From assembly GCA_019096065.1 (NCBI GenBank), contig JAGUCH010000001.1:7688001-7752000 (forward strand): a stretch of DNA of 64,000 nucleotides, read 5' to 3'. Position 1 is the first letter of the stretch; each line of letters begins with the position of its first letter. Under the pieces are notes generated by a model. That model was not told the DNA's origin and ran no database searches. It worked only from the letters and a program-made list of their open reading frames with translations. The stretch comes from Paracyclopina nana (Eukaryota > Arthropoda > Copepoda > Cyclopoida > Cyclopettidae). Positions 36,684-47,869 of the stretch are shown here, in pieces. The position numbers were made by a program, and so were the translations under genes.

Positions 36684-37507
36684 CCTGAGAGCGACTGATG
36701 GAGAAAACGTTGATCCGACTTAACAATGCATTGTCACGTCTGAAAAAGCCACTAATTGCATAGACACGGATTTGCACTTATGTCTGCAATGTTGACAAGA
36801 CATCTGATCAAAAGTAACCTCTCATTACAAAAGCGGCATCAGCTAACGAAGCAAATAGCTTTCTATTTCTTCGGAAAAAGATTACATGCACCATCAAGTG
36901 TGCTATATTACAATTAAAACGTTGCAAGCTGCACGAGTCCAACTTATCTGGATGTTTTCGGTTTGATTTAGATCAATGCACAACAACGCGAAACAATTAA
37001 CAATTTTCACATGATAAACGAAAGATGATCCGCAAAAGTGAAAGCTTTTAATAATGGGGAATTGGCATAACTTTCTTTTAACCGAGAGCCGGGTGAAGAC
37101 AAAGTTTTTGAATCAAACTTTACTGCTGTCATTTCCCAATCACGTATAAAAGCGAGAATAGATTCATCAATTCGACGAAAAATCCAAAAAACGCAAGATT
37201 TGAAATAATGGGGATTTATTTACATTCAATTAAATGCCGTCAAAAATGAGCAAATAATTTTAAGGCAACAACCATTGACAATAATAGGACCGATTTGTTA
37301 CTCAGAATAATTATTTCGAATTAAACTCACCAAAAGTGAATGATTGTAGTGTAAAAATGATATTATGTTCCATTGTTCACTTTTTATGATACTTTATTTG
37401 CAAGCATCACGGAAGTGATATTCTTAGTAGTCTTACTTTTTGATCCGGCAGAGCAAAATCCCAAGCTGACTTGAAGACTTGAAGTCTGAGCAAAGCTTGA
37501 CAAGCGA
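36684..37507. other. Divergent intergenic region, SLC5 gene / FBXO45
   Basis: AT-rich 824-bp spacer between two divergently transcribed genes. No open frame of note, no repeat structure and no recognised core promoter motif. Confidence 0.4.
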
Positions 37508-38555
37508 ATGAAAAGTAGCAAAAATTCCAGAACCAACAATGGTGATAGAGCAACTTTGACGGGCAACTCATTAGTCATGGTGCTGTCTGCCTCGGAATGG
37601 CCCGATCTAGTCCTTGAGGCCGTTTTTTCGTACCTTGACTTAGCTTCACTAAGAGCCGCATCTCTTGTCTGCAAATCATGGTACCGAATTTTAAATGACG
37701 AAAACAACGACGTATGGAGGCTTCATTGTGTCCGAAGACTGGCTCAAGAAGCTCTCCAGTCTTCTGAGCTTTTGTCCTCGCTTCCGACCTATAAATCCAA
37801 ACTAAGAGCCTTTTGTCATGCGTGGAATCCCGAAGACTGCTCCAAAAACATCTTCATCAAGTCCAACGGTTTCACGCTACATAGGTGAGAGCTACAATTT
37901 TACTAGATTCTCCTTATTTTATTTCACTAGCATGGTACCAAATCGCGATTTATGTTATTTAACACTGATCTATTTCAGAAACCCAGTAGCACAATCAACA
38001 GACGGGGCTCGAGGCAAGCTGGGATTTCGGAGTGGGCGACATGCATGGGAAGTCATTTGGGAGGGTCCTTTGGGAACGGTGGCCGTGATCGGCATTGCAA
38101 CCAAAGAAGCTCCTAATCAATGTCATGGGTATGTAGCTCTCCTAGGTTCTAATGACCAAAGTTGGGGATGGAATTTGGTCGATAACCACTTACTTCATAA
38201 TGGAGATTCGCAGGGCAACTACCCCCAGCTCAATAACGCTCCCAAATATCAGGTATAAATCTATTTAATTTGTGGCTAACAAAGTACCATTAACGATACT
38301 CTATGTATAGGTTGGTGAGCGAATACGAGTAATTTTAGACTGTGATGATAATACTTTGGCATTTGAACGTAACTACGAATTTCTCGGAGTTGCATTTAGG
38401 GGTAAGCAGAATTGGTTGATAAAATGTCCTGCCACCTACTCTAATTTTGGATGTTCTTAGGGCTACCTGACAAACGTTTATACCCATCAGTGTCGGCAGT
38501 GTATGGTAACACTGAGGTGTCAATGGTGTACCTCGGGCCACCTCTAGACGGTTAA
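37508..38555 (+). CDS. FBXO45: F-box/SPRY domain-containing protein 1 (FBXO45)
   Basis: Four exons, 37508-37884, 37979-38252, 38311-38401 and 38461-38555, encode 278 aa. FBXO45 (Fsn in flies) forms an atypical ubiquitin ligase with the PHR protein (Highwire/MYCBP2) and controls synapse growth and axon survival. The F-box spans about 30-75 ([28 protein letters not shown]). The SPRY domain begins at [20 protein letters not shown] and includes [34 protein letters not shown] and [12 protein letters not shown], ending in VYLGPPLDG. Conservation over the SPRY domain is very high. The N-terminus is Ser/Asn-rich and variable; the ATG at 37508 is the first in frame. Confidence 0.96.
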
Positions 38556-39538
38556 TTCAGACTCAGTGTTGAAATCCGTCGCCATATCAAGTTTGGACAC
38601 TAGCTGTGTAACTGCCGGCCTTACTTTGGTGTCGACAACCAAAACTCCTCCAGTTAGTTGATAATGAAAGTTGAGTTCATTAATTTCATTATCAGTGCAA
38701 ATTGTGTTACATGCCATGGACCTCTCAAACTCATAACTCACTCTAGAGTATACGCTGATATACAAGTTTGTTTAAATCACGATCATTTCCCTGCCTTTTG
38801 CAAAGAAGTGATGGTCGGATTAGTCCCGTGAAAATTCTTCCTTGATGATCATTTTTTTCTGGTTGAAATGAACATAAAAACATGAAACAATGACTCTCTG
38901 CAGACTTTATTTCTTGCATCTACAATTTCTGTTGAGGCATTTGATGGGCGAAGTAAGAAAATTTGTTATTTTAAAGGAAATGAGTTTTTTCATCATCAGA
39001 TAGATGAACAATATTTCCATGCCATGAAAGCGAAATTTCCGAATGGCTTCTTAGCTGATACCAATTAGAAGCCCTGAGATGACTTCTTGGGAATTTCGTG
39101 TGATATTAATTGTAATTGTGTAACATTTATAACTGCGTTCTTTTGAGGCATAGTCAGCATCGAGCGCAAGAAAGCTTCATAAGACGCAACAAAGGTTACT
39201 TCCAAGTACTTATTACTGAGGTATTTTTATAGGTTTAACTTCTCTGGTTTAGGTGAATATTTGGGTTTGTCTGCCTCAATTCAAAGCCAGGTAAGTGCAC
39301 GATTAGATTTTCATTTTGGCATCTTTTTGGATTGGCTTTTCTAATACCAATTCTCTTTTCCTTGTGCGGCTTCTCAAAGGACATTTTTGTGACTTTTCTT
39401 GACAAATCCAGTTTAGCTAGTAGATTTGATTGGATAGTAATATTTTTGAATATGTCATGATTCTTAACGAAAAAGCTTTGCCATGAAATGGTACCGAAAA
39501 AGTTAACCAAGATAATTTTCTTTATCTTAACTACCTTA
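38556..39538. other. Spacer with unresolved minus-strand coding-like fragments
   Basis: No complete gene could be built. On the minus strand a frame at 38765-38544 (containing HYQLTGGVLVVDTKVRP) overlaps the end of FBXO45 by 12 bp. Another at about 39215-39080 reads EVTFVASYEAFLRSML after a plausible acceptor, and 39390-39235 reads KPHKEKRIGIRKANPKRC. These have protein-like composition and could be exons or relics of one gene, but no donor-acceptor chain connects them convincingly. Confidence 0.3.
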
Positions 39539-39544
39539 TTTATT
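39539..39544 (-). terminator. Polyadenylation signal overlapping small Maf stop
   Basis: The minus strand reads TGAATAAATAAGG: the TGA stop shares its last base with AATAAA, the same arrangement as in COX15, implying a very short 3' untranslated region. Confidence 0.55.
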
Positions 39545-40134
39545 CAATACTGATCAAGTTCTGGAGGTATACTTATTTTTTTCTGCTGTGCAAACCTTCG
39601 TAGAGCTTCGAACTTTTTGTGCAAGCCATCAATCTCTTCCCTCATTTGAGTGTTGTCTTCCTGAAATTTGTACTAATTTTGAAATAAGTATTTGTAATAG
39701 CACTGTGATGATGACTTACCTGAACAAAATCAAGGTCTTTGTATTCTTTTCCTTTCTCTTGCTCCAAGTCGCCTTTTTGCTCCAGCCTTTTAATTCGACA
39801 ACTTGCAGCATAGCCCCGGTTTTTCAAAGTTCTTCTCCTACATTAGTAGCATTTGTTTTATCAGAGATGCTTCTGAATAACTATTAGAAGACTTTTTGAA
39901 AGTCCTCGTTAGCATGCGAGACTGGTTAACTTGAGGCATTTGGTCGACCTTTCGCTTCTTAATTTAAGTAATTCCAACTTACCTTTGTTTCATCAAAGTT
40001 ATTTCTTCTCTGTTCAGGCCACGAATTTTCAAGTGCCGATTTAGGTCTCTTACGGACAGCGTAACCAGTTCTTCATCTGAAATTCCACAGTTAATGCTAT
40101 TTGGAGAAATAGGTCTTTGCGATGGCGAATTCAT
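39544..40134 (-). CDS. maf-S: Small Maf bZIP transcription factor
   Basis: Three short exons, 40134-39983, 39837-39720 and 39660-39544, join in frame for 128 aa. Each is too short to stand out alone. Small Mafs lack an activation domain and dimerise with Cap'n'collar (Nrf2-like) proteins at antioxidant-response/MARE elements, driving detoxification genes; homodimers repress. The extended homology region is clear ([19 protein letters not shown]), followed by the basic region with the Maf-specific Tyr ([18 protein letters not shown]) and a leucine zipper over the last two exons. The C-terminus after the zipper is short ([14 protein letters not shown]), as in insect Maf-S. Splice sites are GT-AG. 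The large transposon lies about 830 bp upstream of its start codon. Confidence 0.93.
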
Positions 40135-40968
40135 CTTTTGAAGTTCGTGTTGCATCATTTCAGAAGTCGTGGAGAAAACGTTGGTACCTCTTCTGGCTTC
40201 CCAGGGTAACTAAATGGTTTTTGCCGCAAATTTGTCCAGTCATGATGGATTTTTACACCAATTCAAACCATGCACGCTTGCCTGAGTTGTGTGAACAGTG
40301 TGAGCAATAGAAGCAACGTTATCTAAGCTGCTTCAAGAAATTTGCTATCTTTCCGAGTTAGGAGAAACTCAAGAATGTGCGATAATATTATTTTTATATG
40401 CATCCACTATATATTGTTGCATTATAAACCTGAAGCTCCATGACTTGCCACTTATTACCGGGACAATGAGTGGCGAAATTCGGGCACCTTGCTTAGGCAC
40501 TAAAATGGCTTTGAGTTACAGTATCTGTAAGCTGCGTAAAAGTTGGAATTTCAACGGAAAAAGTTTGCAAATATTTTTCAGGTAACTAAGCTAGCGCCGT
40601 GATATTTTACACGTTCACCTGGAGCAAAGTCCGCTATTCACCCAAAATGTGCTGAATCACGAAGAGTGCGTGGAGGAACAACGCTGCCAGCTCTTCCAAC
40701 CTCAAAACCTTTGCCACTTACTCGATTTAATAAAAAATAGCGTCTTAAAACCGACAATGAGCATCAAATCCTGTGACGTTTAGCCTGAAAATATTTTTTA
40801 CTGTAATCATCCAAGGTCATATAAAGCATTAGTGGGAAGAAACTTAACTTTTTCAAATTAATAATAATAATAAATGAGTCCAAGAGTTCGTAATTCTACG
40901 ATTTCGACTCAATTTTGCCTAATAGCATTTATAAGCTAGTTGTTGCAAAAAAAAAACCAGAGGTCTAA
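40135..40968. other. Intergenic: small Maf upstream region
   Basis: No gene supported. This should hold the small Maf promoter and 5' untranslated region. It ends at the left terminus of the 7.2-kb transposon. Confidence 0.4.
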
Positions 40969-41160
40969 CCCCACAAATTTTTCAGGGGATTTTCTAAGTC
41001 CGGTTATCGTGATCAGTCGTCAAGTTTTTGTCATTTAAGAATCTTGCCGAGAACATCGTGATAACTTTGTCATGTTATTGCAAAGCTGAACTGACGCTAA
41101 TTTTTTCGTCAAATTTCTGCGTCAAGTTATCGCAATAAGTTAGCGTCATCCAAATTTGAG
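40969..41160. repeat. Left terminal and subterminal repeat region of the transposon
   Basis: Starts with CCCCACAAAT, then carries GGTTATCGTGATC (near 41003), CATCGTGATAAC (41054-41065) and GTTATCGCAATAAG (41126-41139), interspersed with GTCA/TGAC words. The same words recur at the right end and between the two genes, as expected for binding sites of an element-encoded protein. Confidence 0.6.
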
Positions 41161-41347
41161 AAAAGTGGCGAAAAATTGTTTTTTTTTTTGTCATTTCATG
41201 ACGCTGCAAATGTTAGAAATGAATTGCGATGTTTTTGTGACTCATCTTAATTTTGAGTCAAATTTTTCAATTAAATGACCACTTTAATCAAAATGAAATG
41301 AAGATTTTAATTCAATTAGCCGATAGAAATGACATATAAGTTGCATC

Positions 41348-41353
41348 TTTATT
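41348..41353 (-). terminator. Polyadenylation signal of the transposase gene
   Basis: AATAAA on the minus strand, 163 bp beyond the transposase stop and still inside the element. Confidence 0.55.
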
Positions 41354-41515
41354 TTGCAATTTAGACATGACTGTATCATATTTCTCTTTCCAGGTTATGA
41401 TTACGATTCATCGCCCTTTGTGGGATATTTACAAAATCAAGGTGTGCATTCACAGACCGTGAATGCAGCAATCACATATTGAACAGTTGTCATGTTGTTG
41501 CCATTTCAAATCATC

Positions 41516-44319
41516 TTAAGTGAAAAACGTATCAAATGGAATAGATATCAGATATCTGTGGTCAATGCATCCTTTTCCAATGCAATCTTTTTTCGGGATA
41601 ACATGTTCTTTCGTGTTGTCAACTTTGATCCACCTTACAACACCAATGACAGCCCACTTGCAATGAGGTGCCTCTGGAGTCTCGAACGGCCTGGTCTCGA
41701 ATTGATGCCCGATGTAGACATCGCCAGAAATGTGGATGATCCTGTAGAACTTCTTTTGTTTCGTGTAGATGATGTCGTCCTCATATCGCGAAGCTGGCGC
41801 ATTGTTGAAAGTGACTCTGTTGTCGCATTTGTGACTCGCATTGTTCCTCCTGAAGACACTTTGAATTATTTGCTTCGAAACCGATCGAGTGTTGGGCTTC
41901 AGATTTCGCTTGATGTAGCTCAAGTCCCCTTCAAACTTCAATGAGCTAATGTGCGGGAGTCGCGAGTTCTTGCGGGCCTTGTACAAGTGGTAAAAGGTAT
42001 GGATGTTCCAGGAGCAGTTGACTAGTCCAAAGTTGTCGTAGAACATCTCATAGAACATACCGGCCATCTCGAGAAGATTGCACTTAGAGTCAATTGTCAT
42101 GTACGTCTCATCGTCAAAAAGTGAGGCATGAACAATGAACGCGTAAGTGTACCACGCAGCTCTGTATCCAGTGTAATATTCGCCAACGAAGGCCTCTCCA
42201 AAAGCAAAAACTCCGCACACAGTTATCGACATAAGTTCTTGACTTTTGTAGTGAACGTAGTTCTCCCGCATAGACCGAGTACGTCGATTGAACTCGCGTG
42301 GAATATCCATCACTTGCCACCTATTGTCAAAGTTTGTGATGATTTCTTCTTGAACAAGATTCCACTTCTTTGACTTATACTTTGAGGAGAAGCCAAGCAT
42401 GAGCCGCATCAATTGTTTGCAGCAGCCCGAGAGGTTATGCATTGGTTCTAATCCAAGATCTCGCGGTAACTGAAAGCCGTCGAGCAATGCAAGTGGCGTT
42501 GCTACTTGAAGACCTTGAAGGTCTTCCTTCGTCATGGACTTAATGCCGTTCTTTTTCAATCGTTGTGCAGTTTCTTTGAACCACATGTCACTTCGCTCTT
42601 GAGCAAATCGCGTATTCGGGTGGAAAACTTGACGATGATCGACATATTCTCCTTCAGCAAAGCAATACATGCAGGAGAACGAGCCACTGTGCAGCTTTAA
42701 ACCACTGAGTTCCGCCCTGACTGGCGCATCGCCAACAACTCGTCCTAACCTTAGGCCACTCTCTTCAAACTCCTTGATGATCCTTGCCATGATTTGGTTT
42801 GCATCTAGACCGCTTTGCGACCTGTAGATGTGCATGCCCAATGTGTATATTGTTTGACACGGTGGAATGACAATTTGCACCATGTTCAACTTTTCACTGC
42901 TTGAATGCGAGTAAGGCAAGCCGTCCATAAACAATATTAGCGTCCTGGATTTGTGATATCCGTCAATGTGGTTGTGGCATTCTTTGGCATGCTTCCATAA
43001 TGGCAGCAATCCAACATGGCCGTACTCGCTGATCTTCAAGAAGTTGCTGCGTGGGTACTCCTTTTGAGGGTAGCGATTCACATCATAAATCTTGATAACT
43101 TCGTTAGTTGTCAAGTTTAAGATTTCAAAATCAGTGAGCATTTTTGGCTGGGCAGCAATGGCTCGTTTTTTGAAGTGGTCAATATTTGGAATGAGCCTCG
43201 ATTCAAATTCAGGTTGAGCACGAAACAGGTCAAAGAACATGCGACAAGCTTGATCAGATGAACAAGTTTTGACTGATATAGCATCAAAAACATCAAAGAA
43301 TGCCTGATTCCTGTGTTTGTCGTTCTTTCCCTTAAACCTTTCGGCATGAGCTTTGAAATCCTTAAAGGTTAGCTTTGACGATCCTGCGATATCAAGGCGA
43401 GGATCAGCTTCAGCGTCATCAAGTGGATTGAGAACAAAGACCGGTCCGTCAGAGACAGGAGGCTCCTCTGTCCCAGGTTGTCCATCAGGAACAGCATTGA
43501 GTGGCACCCAATTTGATGCATCCAACATATCGTTATCGCCATTTCCACTGTTAACGTTGACAACATCTTCCTCGATTACGTCAGACAGTTCTGAATCCAC
43601 AGACTCGGCGCTTGTCTTGTTGTAGTCGTAATCCGTAGGATCTCCTGACGACAAGCTATTGTCATCTGCAACCTTGATCCTGGGACGAAATTCGTCGACT
43701 AGAAGCTGCCCGTCAATCACAAAGCCTTCCGTTTCAGGAAAGACGCTGACCGAGGTTTCGTTGCCATCTTGATAGGCATCCAAATTGCGAGAAGATGATG
43801 GAGCAGATTCTGTGTCACCTGAGGCAGCCACCGCTGCAGAATTTGCAATGCGAGCAGCCTGTTCGAGTCTGTCACGATTGATGGCAGCGATGTCTTCGTC
43901 ACTATCGGATTCATCAAGTACGATTAGATCCGGCACATCCAAACGACGATGACGACTTGGTCCAGGTGCCTCAGGATCTGAGGTGTCGCTGCTGGCAGTC
44001 AAACGCAAACAATCAGCAGTTTTGGCCAAATCCGTGCGCATTGCTTCAATTGCTCCCTCTTGCTGCTTCAGGGCTACGACCGGCGCATGAGGATAACTGA
44101 AAGAACGAGCAATTGCAAATACACTACTCAGGCAATTTGAAACTGAAATACTTACGTATCTGTGTGACGAGTCAGCATGATGTCGATTTTCGTAGTTTCC
44201 TTGTTAATCGTCATTTTCATTTCACCAAGTTGATGTGTGATGCTTTTCAAAATTCGGCCAGTTCGTCTACGAGTCATACTGTCGAGCTCGCTTTTGGTCT
44301 TTTTTCGTTTGGCCGTCAT
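41516..44319 (-). CDS. EnSpm/CACTA-like (Transposase_21-type) DDE transposase
   Basis: Two exons, 44319-44156 and 44096-41516, give 914 aa without frameshift or stop. The short first exon encodes a basic, helical start (MTAKRKKTKSELDSMTRRR). An acidic, Ser-rich region follows up to about residue 290. The catalytic part runs about 380-830. By eye, likely DDE residues are Asp446 (LFMDGLPYS), Asp511 (VVGDAPVRAEL) and Glu777 (SLKFEGDLSYIKRNL). A CMYC zinc-like pair (530-533), EPMHNL (605-610) and NIHTFYHL (752-759) match landmarks of TNP2-like transposases seen in animal genomes. The intact frame suggests recent activity. The superfamily is inferred from motif order only; a related KDZ-type transposase is the main alternative. 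Transcribed divergently from the companion gene. Confidence 0.75.
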
Positions 44320-44730
44320 CTTTTTGTTAGACTTGTGAAATTTCCTGCGAATTCCAAATTGATCGTAGTAAATTGCTACTGAGGCAGCTGAATTGTAATT
44401 TGAATCTCAACGGTCGCTGTTACATTGACTGAGACGGATGCGGAAACCATTACAGTAAAGTGGCTGTTTTTGCAATGAAATCGCGATATCGTGACAATAC
44501 TATGACGATGAAATGAAGCTCAAAATCTTCTCAGCGTTCAGTAACTGAAAATAACGGTCATTGGTAGTTGTCATTGCAGCGTCAATTTTTCGTGATAAGT
44601 TGTCAAAAACCTTAACGTTATTTGACGATATCGTCAAATATTTAATAGCCGATTAAATTTTTTGCGAAATTGGCGCACGTTAAAAAAATTCGAAAAGGCG
44701 ACGGATCTATTAAAATTATTCGTCTGGAAA
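44320..44730. promoter_or_regulatory. Shared divergent promoter of the transposon genes
   Basis: 411 bp separate the two start codons, so both promoters must lie here or overlap it. The region contains AAATCGCGATATCGTGAC, several GTCATT/TGACAA words, CGTGATAAGTTGTCA and a perfect 20-bp palindrome, the same vocabulary as the element ends. This suggests that a protein binding the termini could also control transcription, as TnpA does in En/Spm. Function is inferred. Confidence 0.55.
44620..44639. promoter_or_regulatory. Perfect 20-bp palindrome, operator-like
   Basis: ATTTGACGATATCGTCAAAT is its own reverse complement and lies 91 bp upstream of the companion gene's ATG. It combines the GTCA and CGATA words found repeatedly at the element termini, which fits binding by a dimeric protein. 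Confidence 0.5.
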
Positions 44731-47641
44731 ATGGCAAATCCGCAAGAAAAGTACGATCGTGGGATCATTGTATGCCTCGACGATGATGTCCCGTTCTCCT
44801 ATGTGCCGCTTGAGCTGCAATTGGAGGAAAATTTGACCTTTAACGAAGTGATGCGGCCGGCCCTCAATGTCTACAAGAAAATTGGCGATAAACGATGGAC
44901 TGCACCCGTCGCTATCAAGATGAACTTTAAGCTCAAGATGTACTACTTCTTCGCTCGTGTTGAGAAAGGTATAACTTTTGGCATAAAGCATTTCAAGATT
45001 TCAACGATTCCAATCGATTTTAGGAGTTGAGCAATTTCGACTTGAGCAGGCAGTGAGCGACCTTAACGCGGACCTCATGAAATGGCCAAAACACGAGCGC
45101 TTGGACATGTACAAGATGTACATGGTCGACAATTGGTTCGAAAAGGTTGAGGTGGACTTTGTCTACGCCAAGCGGGATCCGACAACCCGAAAGTTCATTT
45201 TCCAGAAGTGGCGAAAAATGAACACGAGGAGCACTGCTGCTCAAGACCACTATGACTCGGCTTTGACGGACGACCAGTCAGCGCCGGAATTTTTGATGCC
45301 AAATCCAGTCCAAGGAACAACTCGAGCTAGCACCAAGAAAGCTCAAGAACTCGAGAAGCTATCTCAAATGGAAGCTGAGCGTATAAGAGCTGCGCAAGAG
45401 GTTGAGCGTGAAATTGCTGCACTGAAGGGAGCTGAGCGACAACAACAACAACAAGAATCTGCCGAAAAGACTGGATCTCAAGAAAGTAATGCGTCAAATC
45501 CATTTGAAAAAGCATTCGTAGCTGAGGCCACCTTCATGGATGTCACTCAAGGAAGCATTGTACCAGTCCCCGAGAATGTCGTTGTCACTGCCGTTTCGAC
45601 GAAGCCATCGACTGCTGCTTCTTTGTCAACAACTTTTGTTGATACTTCGTTGCAACAAACATTGCCTCACGTCAATCCTCAAGAACCTGCTGTAGGTGAG
45701 GACTTGAACTTCACCTTTCAAGGTGTGCAGCAAAGCATTTCGTTGCCAGCTGGAAATGACGATCTCATCTTGGTAAGCTATATAATATCTATATGAAATT
45801 TTGACTGTTATTGCAATATTTTATTAGGATTTCACTAATGAGGAGAACACGACGTTTGTTACTCGAAAGTTTCTCCTGAAACAAATCGCTAGCCTCTTTG
45901 AAAGGTTGTCGACGCTCATTCAGGAGCAGCAACGTGTCCTCTTGGAGGACAGTGACGATAAATACAAGAAGCTGGACAAAAAGCTTGACAACAAGTTTTC
46001 AAGTGTTCTTGTAAGTAATTTTGTAGTGAAATGCCAACTATTACAATAAAGACTTAACTGTAATTCTCATTATAGGAAATCAAGAAGCAGGTCAAGGGCA
46101 TGAGCAGCCAACTTGTTGGTGTATCCGAGCAGGTGGCAAAAACGTCACCAAAAAAGTCGATGTCGTTGCAAATCCAGACAAGTGCTCGTGGAAGGTACAT
46201 CCTACTCCGCCTTATCCCTTTCAACTACATGGGAAAGGCTTGCGACGTTTTTTTTGCATCACCTTTTGTCCAAGAACAAATGTGTGCCTTCCTGACTCCG
46301 TTTTTGCACAAGATGCAATTCACTGGCATCAACTTTGCGATTGCAAAGACATTGGCGGTCACGTTCTTTACCCCTTTGGCGAGAGCCCACTTGATTTTCG
46401 GGAAAATTGACAAGTAAGTTATTTAGATATTGTCATTCCCATAGCAATTGCTATAAGGTAATTTCTTGTAGCTCCATGAAGAATATGCAGTTCCACAAGA
46501 GGCCCCTGCCTGAGGGAATCCACTCAATGGTTGACAAGTTCCTTGTGCAGGTAATTGAAGACCTGTTCAACCTAGCTTCCCAAGTTCATCGTGGATACAT
46601 CACTGACATGAGGCAAACGTGCACATCCACATTCAGCACTAACCGCTCCAAGTTTTTGCAACTTGCAGTTGACTCTACTGACACAGTGGCTGAAGCTGCC
46701 GTTGCTGTAGCAGACGAAGACTTCACTTTTTACGAGCACAACAAGCATCACTTGAAGAAGAACTGCAAGGTGCCGACTTTTGCTGAACATGTCAGGTACC
46801 TCCTCGAACGTGGCCAATTCAAGAACGCCAAGGAATTGCAAAACAATGGCAATTTCAAGAAGGTCTACAATGTCGAAAAAGAGAAAATGTTCGATGAATT
46901 GAGGAAGTCCTGCGGCAAGGAAGAACTCGAAATCAAGGAGGTTTTGAGAAGAATCTGTGCAGCTGCTCACTGCTTCCAATTGGATTTTCGTCGTCTTGAT
47001 TTTGACACATTGACAACTGTCCCGGAGGTATGTAAAGATAACAACTGCACACAAATGTTAACAAGCATTCATTTCATTGCAATGTCTTAACAATTATTTT
47101 TAGCTGCCAAACCTTTATGGCGAAGTCGTGCGTGAAATTGGCGACAATATTAACGATCTGCTGATGCAATACTCAGCTGAGGCGGCAAACTACCAGCCCG
47201 AGGTCTTCATTGGCCATGTCCAGAGTCCAACCAAAGGAACTAAGAAGGCAACATCAGCTTATGACCAAGTTCGTAAGGCTGCAAAGGCCAAAGCCAATGA
47301 GGATGACCGCCTTACTGAAAGCGAGGAAGATGAAGCTCAGGTATTTTTAATGTAGCCTAACAACGTGTGACTTTTTGCAATAACATGACCATTTTTGCAG
47401 CAATCCAATCCCGCTCGGAAACGTATTGTTCTTCAGGAGGACAGTGACGATGACTTTCAACCCTCCAAGAAAAGGAAGACCCCTGAAATCCCAGTTATTA
47501 TTCCCCCTGTGAGTCCTTCAAATCATGATTCCTATTCACTCTTTTAACCATAGATCACTTTTTCAGGGTCAGGCTGGCACTTCCACTGGAGCTGCTCCAC
47601 AAGGTTCTGGTCACCTCACTTCATCTTCCGACGATGCTTAA
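44731..47641 (+). CDS. Transposon companion protein of unknown family
   Basis: Eight exons, 44731-44968, 45024-45772, 45828-46010, 46076-46413, 46472-47027, 47104-47340, 47401-47508 and 47567-47641, join perfectly for 827 aa. I do not recognise the family. The N-terminal about 150 residues are a mixed alpha/beta-looking region (KYDRGIIVCLDDDVPFSYV, KMNFKLKMYYFFARVEKG). Then come a Gln-rich helical linker, a Thr/Val/Ser-rich low-complexity stretch and a coiled coil (LEDSDDKYKKLDKKLDNKFS). A conserved-looking helical domain around residues 420-650 includes LPEGIHSMVDKFLVQVIEDL. The acidic/basic tail has a nuclear-localisation-like PSKKRK. This suits a nuclear, multimeric DNA-binding or regulatory partner of the transposase, like TnpA, but no DNA-binding motif is visible. 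All introns are 55-76 bp with GT-AG ends. Confidence 0.8.
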
Positions 47642-47777
47642 TGCTATTGCTATCATCAAGATTTTATGATAAAACCAATAACTTGATATGTACAGTACTA
47701 TATTTTTTTCAAGAAAATTTAACAATGTTGGATATATCTTTATGCAAGGCCTGTAGATATGTAGAAATGTAGGCCTA

Positions 47778-47783
47778 AATAAA
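47778..47783 (+). terminator. Polyadenylation signal of the companion gene
   Basis: AATAAA 137 bp beyond the companion stop codon, inside the element and before the right subterminal repeats. Confidence 0.6.
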
Positions 47784-47869
47784 AGAAACATGACTTTTGG
47801 CAGGTTTAAGTTTTCATCATTTAAAAATCAACAATCAACGAAAAACTACTCCAAGCAGCGTCATGTTTG

